Assembly: GCF_052327305.1 (NCBI RefSeq)
Contig: NZ_CP182486.1
Location: 1,860,001 to 1,924,000 of the forward strand
Length of the DNA: 64,000 bases
Source of the DNA: Sphingobium sp052327305
GTDB lineage: Bacteria > Pseudomonadota > Alphaproteobacteria > Sphingomonadales > Sphingomonadaceae
Reading direction: 5' to 3'
The notes under the pieces were generated by a model that was not told the DNA's origin, searched no databases, and worked only from the letters and a program-made list of their open reading frames with translations. Below, in pieces: positions 34,133 to 42,582 of the stretch. Within the stretch, counting starts at the first letter, position 1, and each line of letters opens with the position of its first letter. Made by a program: the position numbers and the translations under genes.

Positions 34133-36745
34133 ATGGCCGACGCCCCGCAAGCCACGCCGATGATGGCGCAGTATCTCGCTCTCAAGGCGCAGGCCGAGGG
34201 CAGCCTGCTCTTTTACCGCATGGGCGACTTCTTCGAGCTGTTCTTCGATGATGCCAAGGCTGCGGTGCAGACGCTCGACATCGCGCTCACCAGCCGAGGC
34301 GAGCATGATGGCGAGCCCATTCCCATGTGCGGCGTGCCGGTCCACAGCGCGGAAGGCTATCTTGCCCGCCTGATCCGCGCGGGCCATCGCGTGGCCATTG
34401 CCGAGCAGACGGAGACGCCCGCGCAGGCCAAGGCGCGCGGATCGAAGGCATTGGTCGGCCGGGCGATTGTGCGCTTCGTGACGGCGGGAACGCTCACCGA
34501 GGAAGCGCTGCTGGACAGCCGCAGGGCCAATATCCTTGCCGCAATCGGCGAGGCGGCGGGCGCGGTCGCGATTGCCGCTGCCGATATCTCGACCGGGCGG
34601 CTGGAAGTGGTGACGCTCGACGCCGGTCAGATCGAGAGCGAGCTTGCGCGTCTCGGCGCCAGCGAAGTCGTGGCGCGCCCTGCAATGGCCCAGCGGATTG
34701 AGGGCGCCGTCCCCTTCGAGAGTCGGGGCTTTGACAGTGCGCGCGGCGAGGCGGAAATGAAGCGCGTATTTGGCGTCGCGACGCTGGATGCGTTCGGAGA
34801 TTTCTCCCGCGCCGAACTATCCGCGCTGGGCGGCCTCATCGCTTATCTCGATCATGCCGGGCAGGGTGCCCTGCCGTTTCTCGCCCCGCCTGTTCGCGGT
34901 GGCGCGGCGGATCGTCTCGCGCTCGATCCGGCAACGCGGGAGAGTCTGGAGATCACCCAGACGACCAGTGGTGCCCGCGCCGGGAGCCTTCTCGCCTGCA
35001 TCGATCGCACCGTCACGGGGGCCGGCGCACGGCAACTGGCGACCGATCTTTCCGCGCCGCTTGTCGAGCGAAGCGCAATCGAGGCCCGGCTCGATCTGGT
35101 GGCATGGCTGCACGACGACGCCCCGCTGCGCGCTGAACTGCGCGCGAAGTTGCGTGCCCTGCCGGACATCGGCCGAGCGCTTGGCCGGCTCGCTATCGGG
35201 CGGGGTTCGCCGCGCGATCTCGGCGCGCTTCGCGACGGGCTCGATCAGGCGCGGACGCTGCGGGAGACAATGGGGCGACGGGCGGACCTGCCCGCTCTGC
35301 TTGAGAGTCTGCTTCCCGCGCTCGACGGTCATGGTGCGCTGGTCGACGAACTATTGCGCGCGCTGATTCCCACGCCGCCGACTGAGGCCAGCAGCGGCGG
35401 TTATATCGCGGAGGGCTATGATGCCGCGCTCGATGACCTGCGCCGCACCGCGAGCGATGGGCGGCGTGCGGTGGCAGCGCTTGAGGCGCGCTATCGTGAG
35501 GAAACGGGCATTGCCGCGCTCAAGATCCGGCACAATGGCGTGCTGGGTTATCATGTCGAGGTGCCCGCCCGTCACGCCGATGCGCTGATGGCGCAGGAAA
35601 GCGGCTTCACGCATCGGCAGACCTTGGCCGGCGTTGTCCGCTTCAATTCCATCGATCTGCATGAGCAGGCGACGCGTATCGGGCAGGCAGGCGCCCATGC
35701 GCTCGCTGCCGAAGCCGCGCATCTGGAAGAGCTGACGGCCCTTGCTCTCACACGCAAGGATGCCATTGCCCGCGCCGCCGACGTTCTTGCCCGGCTCGAC
35801 GTCGCCGCTGCGCTCGCTGAGCGGGCGACCGAAGGGGGCTGGTGTCGCCCGGCGCTCGTCGAGGAGCCCTGCCTTTCCATTGAGGGCGGCCGCCATCCTG
35901 TCGTGGAAGAGGCGCTGGCCAAGGGCGGCACGCCGTTCGTCGCCAATGATTGCGCGCTTTCACCGGAGGATCGGCTGTGGCTGGTCACGGGTCCGAACAT
36001 GGGCGGCAAGTCCACCTTCCTTCGTCAGAACGCGCTCTTCGTCATTCTCGCGCAGGCCGGAGGCTTCGTGCCGGCGAAGAGCGCGACGCTGGGCCTTGTC
36101 GATCGTTTGTTCAGCCGGGTCGGCGCGTCGGACAATCTTGCGCGCGGCCGCTCCACCTTCATGGTCGAGATGGTGGAGACCGCCGCGATTCTGGCGCAGG
36201 CCACCGAGCGCAGCTTCGTCATTCTCGATGAGGTCGGGCGTGGCACTTCCACTTATGACGGTCTTGCGATTGCCTGGGCCGTGGTGGAGGCGATCCACGA
36301 GCAGAACTCTTGCCGCTGCCTGTTCGCCACCCATTATCATGAGCTGACGCGCCTGGCCGAGACGCTCGGCGCGCTTTCGCTCCACCATGTCCGCGCACGC
36401 GAATGGAAGGGCGAGCTGGTGCTGTTGCACGAGGTCGGCCCCGGTCCTGCCGATCGCAGCTATGGTCTGGCGGTTGCCCGGCTCGCTGGACTTTCGCCGG
36501 CCGTTGTCGCGCGGGCGAAGGCCGTGCTCGCGAAGCTGGAAGCTGGCAAGGCGCGGACGGGCGGCATTGCCGCCGGGCTTGATGACCTGCCGCTTTTCGC
36601 CGCGACGCTCGCTCCGCAGGCGGAGGAGGCGCCCGATCCGCTCCGCGCGCTGCTCGCGGATATCGATGCGGATGCGCTTTCCCCTCGCGATGCGTTGGAA
36701 ACCGTCTATCGGCTCAAGCAATTGGCACGCGCTGCCACTATATAG
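34133..36745 (+). CDS. mutS: DNA mismatch repair protein MutS
   Basis: Mismatch-recognition ATPase, 870 residues. The N-terminal domain has MGDFFELFFDDA, the mismatch-wedging Phe-x-Glu motif, where the usual DFYELF tyrosine is replaced by Phe. ATPase motifs are Walker A GPNMGGKST at 620-628, then the DEVGRGTSTYDG block, and FATHYHELT near the C-terminus. It lies 9 nt before glnD on the same strand, so the two may be cotranscribed. Confidence 0.97.
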   Translation: MADAPQATPMMAQYLALKAQAEGSLLFYRMGDFFELFFDDAKAAVQTLDIALTSRGEHDGEPIPMCGVPVHSAEGYLARLIRAGHRVAIAEQTETPAQAKARGSKALVGRAIVRFVTAGTLTEEALLDSRRANILAAIGEAAGAVAIAAADISTGRLEVVTLDAGQIESELARLGASEVVARPAMAQRIEGAVPFESRGFDSARGEAEMKRVFGVATLDAFGDFSRAELSALGGLIAYLDHAGQGALPFLAPPVRGGAADRLALDPATRESLEITQTTSGARAGSLLACIDRTVTGAGARQLATDLSAPLVERSAIEARLDLVAWLHDDAPLRAELRAKLRALPDIGRALGRLAIGRGSPRDLGALRDGLDQARTLRETMGRRADLPALLESLLPALDGHGALVDELLRALIPTPPTEASSGGYIAEGYDAALDDLRRTASDGRRAVAALEARYREETGIAALKIRHNGVLGYHVEVPARHADALMAQESGFTHRQTLAGVVRFNSIDLHEQATRIGQAGAHALAAEAAHLEELTALALTRKDAIARAADVLARLDVAAALAERATEGGWCRPALVEEPCLSIEGGRHPVVEEALAKGGTPFVANDCALSPEDRLWLVTGPNMGGKSTFLRQNALFVILAQAGGFVPAKSATLGLVDRLFSRVGASDNLARGRSTFMVEMVETAAILAQATERSFVILDEVGRGTSTYDGLAIAWAVVEAIHEQNSCRCLFATHYHELTRLAETLGALSLHHVRAREWKGELVLLHEVGPGPADRSYGLAVARLAGLSPAVVARAKAVLAKLEAGKARTGGIAAGLDDLPLFAATLAPQAEEAPDPLRALLADIDADALSPRDALETVYRLKQLARAATI

Positions 36746-36754
36746 GGTCTCGCA

Positions 36755-39535
36755 ATGTCTAGCATCTTCGATTCCCTCCCCAGCCGGCGCGCGATCATTG
36801 AGCGGCGACATGTCGTCGAAGCGATCGAAACGGCGATTGCTTCTGCGACCGACAAGCGCTCTCCGCGCGAGATCATCGTCGCGGGCCTGCGCGACGCGCT
36901 GGCGGCGGGGCGTGCGGAGGTCTCGCGGCGACTCGCGCTCAATCCCACGCGCGGTCGCGAGGCAGTGGCAGCACAGGCGTTCCTCATGGATCAGCTGATC
37001 CGCATCCTCTACGATGCGACGGTCGCGCACGTGTACCCCAACAACAATCCCACCACGGCCGAACGCATGGCGCTGATCGCCGTGGGCGGCTATGGTCGCG
37101 GGGAGATGGCGCCGCATAGCGATGTCGATCTCGGCTTCATCCTGCCCTATAAGGCGACGGGCTGGACCGAGCAGGTCATCGAGGCGATGCTGTACTCCCT
37201 CTGGGATCTCGGCCTCAAGGTGGGCCATTCCAGCCGGTCGATCGACGAGACGATCCGCATGGCGAAGTCGGATCTCACCATCCGCACGGCGCTGCTTGAG
37301 GCGCGTTTCATTTGGGGCGAGCGCGCGATCTTCGAGGAAGTGAGCCGCCGGTTCGATGCGGACGTGATGCAGGGTACGGCGCGCACCTTCATTGCAGACA
37401 AGCTCGCCGAGCGCGAGGAACGGCATCAGCGCATGGGCGACAGCCGCTATGTCGTCGAGCCGAACGTGAAGGAAGGCAAGGGCAGCCTGCGGGATCTGCA
37501 CGCCCTCTTCTGGATCGGCAAATATGTCTATCGCGTGCGCAGCGTGGCGGAGCTGGTCGAAGTGGGTTTGCTGACCCGCGCGGAGCTCAGCCAGTTCCAG
37601 AAGGCCGAGAATTTCCTCTGGGCGGTCCGTTGCCATCTGCACGAGATTTCCGGTCGCGCGGAAGATCGGCTGACCTTCGACCTTCAGCTGGAGGTCGCGA
37701 ACCGGATGGGCTTTATCGAGCGCCGCGGCCGCTCCGGGGTCGAGCGCTTCATGCGCTTCTACTTCCTTAACGCCAAGGTTGTGGGCGATCTCACCGGCGT
37801 CTTCCTCGCTCATCTCGATGATGCCTTTGCCCAGCGCGGCAGGCGCTATATTCGCAATATTCCGGCGTTTTTCCGTCGTCCGCGCCGGCTCGACGGCTTT
37901 ATTCTGGATCGCGGCCGCATCACGATTCCAAGCGATGATTTTCTGCAGGCCGATCCGGTCAGAATGATCGAAATCTTCGCGCTGGCGGACAAGCACGACC
38001 TCGCCATCCACCCGAATACGATGCGTGCGCTCAATCGGGATGCGAACCTCATCGATGCGAGGGTCCGCAACGATCCCCGCGCCAACGCGCTTTTCCTCGA
38101 TGTGCTTACGTCGCAGCGCGACCCCGAGAAGGTGCTGCGCTGGATGAACGAGGCGGGTGTGTTCGGCCGCTTCGTTCCCGATTTTGGCCGCGTCGTCGCG
38201 CAGATGCAGTTCGACATGTACCATCACTACACGGTCGACGAGCATACCATCCGCGCCATTGGCCTTCTGGCGCGCATCGAGAAGGGCGAACTCAAGGACG
38301 ATCATCCGATCGCCTCCGCGATTATCGGCAAGATCACGTCCCGCCGCGTGCTCTATGTCGCTGTGCTCCTGCATGACATTGCCAAGGGGCGCGGCGGCGA
38401 CCATTCGATTCTGGGCGCAGAAGTCGCCGGCAAGCTTTGTCCGCGTCTGGGCCTCTCTCCTGCCGAGACGGAGACGGTGGCCTGGCTGGTGCGCCATCAT
38501 CTGCTGATGTCGGCCACGGCCTTCAAGCGCGATCTGGCCGACTACAAGACGATCCTCGATTTTGTCGAGGTCGTGCAGAGTCACGAGCGTCTGCGCCTGC
38601 TGGTGCTGCTGACCATCGTGGACATCCGCGCCGTTGGCCCGGGCGTCTGGAACGGCTGGAAGCGTCAGCTCATCGCCGAACTTCACGACGCGGCCGAAGA
38701 GCTGATTCGCCCGGGGCACAAGCAGCGCGGCCGGGCAGAGCGCATTGCCGAGAAGCGGGAGCTGCTGCAGGCAGCGCTGGACATCGAGGAGAAGCGCTTT
38801 CACCGCCTCGTGGACCGGTTCCCCGATGCGTACTGGATCGCCGAACCGCAGGACATTTTGGAGCATAACGCGCGTCACCTGCTCAAGGCGGGCACGGACA
38901 GTCTCTCCATCACGGCGGAAGTCTATCCAGAGCGCGGCGCCACGCTCGTCACGGTCTATGCCGCCGATCATCCCGGTCTTTTCTATCGTATTGCCGGCGC
39001 GATCCACCTGGCGGGCGGCAGCATTATCGACGCGCGCATCCACACGCTCAAGGACGGCACCGCACTCGACAATCTGCTGGTGCAGACGCCGCTCGGTGGC
39101 GCATTCGATCAGCCCCAGCAGCTTGAGCGGATCACGCGCGCCATCGAAGATGCGCTGGACAATCGCCACAAGCTGATGGCCCGGCTGGACCAGCGGCCGC
39201 TGGCCCGCACTCGTGCCGAAGCGTTCGAGGTGGCGCCCAGCGTGCTCATCAACAACAAGGCGTCGAATCGCTTCACAGTCGTGGAAGTCATGGCGCGCGA
39301 TCGGCCGGCGCTTCTCCTCAGCCTCGCTTATGCGCTGTTTCAGTCGAAAGTGATGGTCCACTCCGCGCATGTCGCGACCTTCGGCGAGCGTGCGGTCGAC
39401 ACCTTCTATCTTACCGACCTCTTTGGCGGGAAGATCGAGTCGAAGGCGCGACTGGCGACGCTGGAGAAGCGCCTCCTCGATGCCGCCTCCGGTCAGGCCG
39501 AGGATTTGCTCGAGTCGGCAGCCCGCTATGTCTGA
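36755..39535 (+). CDS. glnD: bifunctional PII uridylyltransferase/uridylyl-removing enzyme
   Basis: Nitrogen sensor that uridylylates PII at low glutamine and removes the UMP at high glutamine. At 926 residues it is full length with four domains in order: nucleotidyltransferase with GGYGRGEMAPHSDVDLG from residue 111, a helical linker, an HD domain starting near HYTVDEHTIRAI (490) with LHDIAKGRGGDHS, and two ACT domains (about 725-800 and 838-915). A TATATAGGG sequence overlaps the mutS end just upstream of the ATG. Matching PII and glutamine synthetase genes are not in the window. Confidence 0.97.
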   Translation: MSSIFDSLPSRRAIIERRHVVEAIETAIASATDKRSPREIIVAGLRDALAAGRAEVSRRLALNPTRGREAVAAQAFLMDQLIRILYDATVAHVYPNNNPTTAERMALIAVGGYGRGEMAPHSDVDLGFILPYKATGWTEQVIEAMLYSLWDLGLKVGHSSRSIDETIRMAKSDLTIRTALLEARFIWGERAIFEEVSRRFDADVMQGTARTFIADKLAEREERHQRMGDSRYVVEPNVKEGKGSLRDLHALFWIGKYVYRVRSVAELVEVGLLTRAELSQFQKAENFLWAVRCHLHEISGRAEDRLTFDLQLEVANRMGFIERRGRSGVERFMRFYFLNAKVVGDLTGVFLAHLDDAFAQRGRRYIRNIPAFFRRPRRLDGFILDRGRITIPSDDFLQADPVRMIEIFALADKHDLAIHPNTMRALNRDANLIDARVRNDPRANALFLDVLTSQRDPEKVLRWMNEAGVFGRFVPDFGRVVAQMQFDMYHHYTVDEHTIRAIGLLARIEKGELKDDHPIASAIIGKITSRRVLYVAVLLHDIAKGRGGDHSILGAEVAGKLCPRLGLSPAETETVAWLVRHHLLMSATAFKRDLADYKTILDFVEVVQSHERLRLLVLLTIVDIRAVGPGVWNGWKRQLIAELHDAAEELIRPGHKQRGRAERIAEKRELLQAALDIEEKRFHRLVDRFPDAYWIAEPQDILEHNARHLLKAGTDSLSITAEVYPERGATLVTVYAADHPGLFYRIAGAIHLAGGSIIDARIHTLKDGTALDNLLVQTPLGGAFDQPQQLERITRAIEDALDNRHKLMARLDQRPLARTRAEAFEVAPSVLINNKASNRFTVVEVMARDRPALLLSLAYALFQSKVMVHSAHVATFGERAVDTFYLTDLFGGKIESKARLATLEKRLLDAASGQAEDLLESAARYV

Positions 39536-39560
39536 GAGCCTGTTTTCCAACTCTCACCGG

Positions 39561-39589
39561 TTGACCGGGCAGGGCAATCTCGCTAAAGG
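39561..39589 (+). promoter_or_regulatory. putative rpsT promoter
   Basis: TTGACC (39561-39566), a 17-nt spacer and TAAAGG (39584-39589), giving a predicted start about 75 nt before the rpsT ATG. Close to the sigma-70-type pattern of other housekeeping promoters proposed here. Confidence 0.5.
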
Positions 39590-39670
39590 CCCGGCCTTCG
39601 CGAGACAGGCGGCGCGCCCCAGGGTGGATTCGCCCGCGCGCCACACGCAACAGGAATGATCGAGGAATAA

Positions 39671-39934
39671 ATGGCCAATACGCCGCAAGCCCGTAAGCGC
39701 ATCCGTCGCAACGCCCGCCGTGCCGAGATCAATGGCGCTCGTACCAGCCGCATCCGCACGCTGGTGAAGAAGGTGGAAGCTGCGCTCGACTCGGGCGACA
39801 AGGCTGCTGCCCAGACCGCCCTGCAGGCTGCTCAGCCCGAGATGGCGCGTGGCGTGGCACGCGGCGTGCTTCACAAGAACACTGCGGCCCGCAAGTTCGG
39901 CCGTCTCACGAAGCGCGTCGCCGCGCTGGCCTGA
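39671..39934 (+). CDS. rpsT: 30S ribosomal protein S20
   Basis: 87-residue, strongly basic S20, which binds 16S rRNA in the small subunit. The family opening MANTPQARKRIRRNARRAEIN is intact, and the chain is a helical bundle ending GRLTKRVAALA. It is a single-gene unit: a promoter-like TTGACC/TAAAGG lies 75-110 nt upstream and a strong intrinsic terminator 50 nt downstream. The usual sphingomonad neighbour dnaA is not here. Confidence 0.98.
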   Translation: MANTPQARKRIRRNARRAEINGARTSRIRTLVKKVEAALDSGDKAAAQTALQAAQPEMARGVARGVLHKNTAARKFGRLTKRVAALA

Positions 39935-39983
39935 GTCGTTCTCTGGCCGGTTCGCCCGGCTGGCAGCGCATTATCGAAATGCG

Positions 39984-40018
39984 AATCGGCGTCGGACCTC
40001 CCGTCCGGCGCCGATTTT
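39984..40018 (+). terminator. strong intrinsic terminator after rpsT
   Basis: Arms 39984-39997 and 40003-40016 form a 14-bp stem with one G-U pair and a CTCCC loop, running into TTTT. It begins 50 nt after the rpsT stop. On the opposite strand it could also serve the convergent aminopeptidase gene. Confidence 0.85.
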
Positions 40019-40038
40019 CTGTGTGTGCGATTCGCGCC

Positions 40039-41823
40039 TCAGCGGATCGGCGCGCAGGCCTGTTCGAGCCAGGCCTTTTCCGCCCTATCGAGCTGCGGGC
40101 CGATCTCCGCCAGAACGCGGGCGTGGTAGTCGTTGAGCCAGTCGAGTTCCGCTGCCGACATGATCGGCACGTCCACCAGATGCCGGTCGATCGGTGCCAG
40201 CGTCAGCGTCTCGAAGCCGAGGAAGGGCTTCTCCGCCCCCGGCACATCCCGCACCTCGACGAGGACAAGATTCTCGATACGGATGCCGTAAGCGCCGGTC
40301 TTGTAATAGCCCGGCTCGTTGGAAATGATCATGCCTTCCGCCAGCGGTTCGTCGCCGCCGTCATAGGTGGCGATGCGCTGCGGTCCTTCGTGGACGGAGA
40401 GGAAGCTGCCTACGCCGTGCCCCGTGCCATGGGCATAGTCGAGGCCGTGCGCCCAGAGGTGCTGCCGCGCCAATATGTCGAGCTGGCCGCCGCGCGTGCC
40501 CTTGGGGAACTGCGCGGTGGCAAGGGCGATATGCCCTTTGAGCACCAGTGTGAAATTGCGCTTCATCTCCGCGCTCGGCGTGCCGATCGCGATAGTGCGG
40601 GTCACATCCGTGGTCCCGTCGCGATATTGGCCACCCGAGTCGACGAGGTAGAGCGTGTCCGACTCGATCGGCCGGTTGGTTTCTTCGCTCGCCTTGTAGT
40701 GAACCACCGCGCCATTGGGGCCGGAGCTGGAAATGGTGTCGAAGCTGAGGTCGGTCAGCAGCCCGGTCTCCTGCCGGTACGCTTCCAGCCGGTCGGATGC
40801 GCTGATTTCGGTCTCGCCGCCCTTGCCCGCCTCCGCGTCGAGCCAATGGAGGAAGCGGCAGAGCGCGGCGCCATCGCGGCTATGGGCGGCCTTCGTGCCC
40901 GCGATTTCGGTGGCGTTCTTGATTGCCTTGGGCAGCACGGCGGGGTCGCGCACGGCTCTGATCGTTCCGCCCGCCTGATCGATCGCGTCGAAAATGGCGG
41001 CGACCGCGCGCTGTGGATCGACCGCGACGGTCTTGCCCGAGAGGTCGGCGAGCGCCGCCGAGAAGTCCTTGCGGTCGCGGATGGTGACGGCGTTGCCCAG
41101 ATGCGCGCGGACGTCCGCGTCGATCTTTTCCGGCGCCACGAAAAGCTCCGCCGTGCCGTCCGCATGGAGCAGTGCGAAAGCGAGCGCGACTGGCGTGCGG
41201 CTCACATCCTGCCCGCGGATGTTGAAGGTCCAGGCGATCGAATCGAGCGCGGAGAGCACGACCGCGTCGAGGCCCTGCGCCTTCAGCCAGTCGACCATCG
41301 CTGCGCGCTTCTCCGCCGAGGATTTGCCCGCAAAGGCATCCCCATGCGGCACGAGGCGCGCGTCGCTTGGCGCCGGCTTGTCGGGCCAGACCGCATCGAC
41401 GGGATTGGTATCGACCGCCACCAGAGTCGCGCTCTTTCCCGCCAGCGCGGCGCTGGCATCCTCCACCCATTTGCGGGTGTGCAGCCAGGGATCATAGCCG
41501 ATACGGGCGCCATCGGGCGCATGCGCGCCGAGCCATGCCGCCACGCTGGTCTGCGGCACGCCCACATATTGCCAGTGGCGCCCATCCACCTGGTCGCGCA
41601 CCTGCAGCGTATAGCGCCCGTCCACGAAGATGGCGGCCTCCTGCGGCAGCACCACGCCGCTTCCGGCCGAGCCCTGAAAACCAGTGAGCCAGGCGAGCCG
41701 CTGGGCATAGGCACCCACATACTCGCTCATATGCTCATCTGTGAGCGGTACGACGAACCCATCCAGCCGCTGCCGGGCCAGTTGGGCGCGCAGGGCGACA
41801 AGGCGGTCTTCATAACTCGACAT
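40039..41823 (-). CDS. pepP: M24-family aminopeptidase P
   Basis: Xaa-Pro aminopeptidase of the long three-domain type, 594 residues, cleaving N-terminal residues before proline. Two creatinase-like N-terminal domains precede the pita-bread M24 domain. Metal ligands appear as Asp in LVDSGGQY, Asp in GTTDVTRT, His in GTGHGVGSFL, Glu in ISNEPGYY and Glu in IRIENLV. No signal peptide is seen, so it is probably cytoplasmic. It is convergent with rpsT. The symbol is given by function; a distinct bacterial paralogue name could apply. Confidence 0.92.
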   Translation of the reverse strand: MSSYEDRLVALRAQLARQRLDGFVVPLTDEHMSEYVGAYAQRLAWLTGFQGSAGSGVVLPQEAAIFVDGRYTLQVRDQVDGRHWQYVGVPQTSVAAWLGAHAPDGARIGYDPWLHTRKWVEDASAALAGKSATLVAVDTNPVDAVWPDKPAPSDARLVPHGDAFAGKSSAEKRAAMVDWLKAQGLDAVVLSALDSIAWTFNIRGQDVSRTPVALAFALLHADGTAELFVAPEKIDADVRAHLGNAVTIRDRKDFSAALADLSGKTVAVDPQRAVAAIFDAIDQAGGTIRAVRDPAVLPKAIKNATEIAGTKAAHSRDGAALCRFLHWLDAEAGKGGETEISASDRLEAYRQETGLLTDLSFDTISSSGPNGAVVHYKASEETNRPIESDTLYLVDSGGQYRDGTTDVTRTIAIGTPSAEMKRNFTLVLKGHIALATAQFPKGTRGGQLDILARQHLWAHGLDYAHGTGHGVGSFLSVHEGPQRIATYDGGDEPLAEGMIISNEPGYYKTGAYGIRIENLVLVEVRDVPGAEKPFLGFETLTLAPIDRHLVDVPIMSAAELDWLNDYHARVLAEIGPQLDRAEKAWLEQACAPIR

Positions 41824-41968
41824 GGATGGCGTTCCCGATACTGTTTTGCCGCAACATAGGGTTTTCGGCGGGACATGCCAGCCCGCCCGGCTCCGCTGCT
41901 CGCCTGAGATTCATTGACATTTTACGTGTTCCTGCGATGCGGGTGTCAGTCATCCGGGTTTGGCAAAT

Positions 41969-42472
41969 ATGCGCGCGACAGAACCTCTTCCGCTCCATCA
42001 TAGCTGGCCGCTCTGCGAGATGGCGTCCCGCTTCTCGCGGTTCATTCCGACTGTCGTTGATGGCCTCGGAATCCCGGCGAACGCGGAGCCAGATCCGCTG
42101 TCCCTTCTGGCCGGGCGCCTCGCCCGGCAGAGCGCCGGCATATGGTCCTGCGACCTCGCGACCGAAAAGCTCGAATGGTCGGCAGCGGTGTATGATCTTT
42201 TCGGCCTGCCGCGCGAGGAGCGGATCGAGCGCGCTTTCGTGGTCTCGCTTTATGAGCCGGAGTCGGGCCGCGCCATGGAGATGTTGCGTGCCTATGCCAT
42301 TCGCCATCACCGGGGTTTCACGCTCGACGCGCAGATCCGCCCCATCGGCGGGGATATGCGCTGGATGCGCCTTTCGGCAGTGCCGGTGCTGAGCGAAGGC
42401 AAGGTGGTGAAGCTGATGGGCGTCAAACAAGATGTGACGGCCGCTTACGAGTGCCGACTCAGCGCGTCGTGA
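41969..42472 (+). CDS. single PAS-domain protein
   Basis: 167 residues, most of it one PAS domain (about 50-160): GIWSCDLATEKLEWSAAVYDLFGLP, a helical middle with RAMEMLRAYAIRHHRGFTLDAQIRP, and MRWMRLSAVPVLSEGKVVKLMGVKQDVT. No kinase, cyclase or other output domain follows, so it would act through a partner. ATG 41969 is used; a TTG nine bases earlier is possible. The sequence upstream is AT-richer than its neighbours. Ligand and partner are unknown. Confidence 0.83.
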   Translation: MRATEPLPLHHSWPLCEMASRFSRFIPTVVDGLGIPANAEPDPLSLLAGRLARQSAGIWSCDLATEKLEWSAAVYDLFGLPREERIERAFVVSLYEPESGRAMEMLRAYAIRHHRGFTLDAQIRPIGGDMRWMRLSAVPVLSEGKVVKLMGVKQDVTAAYECRLSAS

Positions 42473-42582
42473 GCGCATCGAGCAGCCAGCGCGTGATGGC
42501 GTAGGGCAAAGCGCCGCGATGTCGCCTCTGGTCTTTGAGCGAAGCCATTGAGCCGGCGGGCTGCTGCCTCTATCTCCCCGCC

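Noticed and set aside
35960..39550. A 1196-codon minus-strand open frame across the end of mutS and glnD
   Set aside because: It lies antisense to glnD, which has all four expected domains; such antisense frames are expected at this GC.
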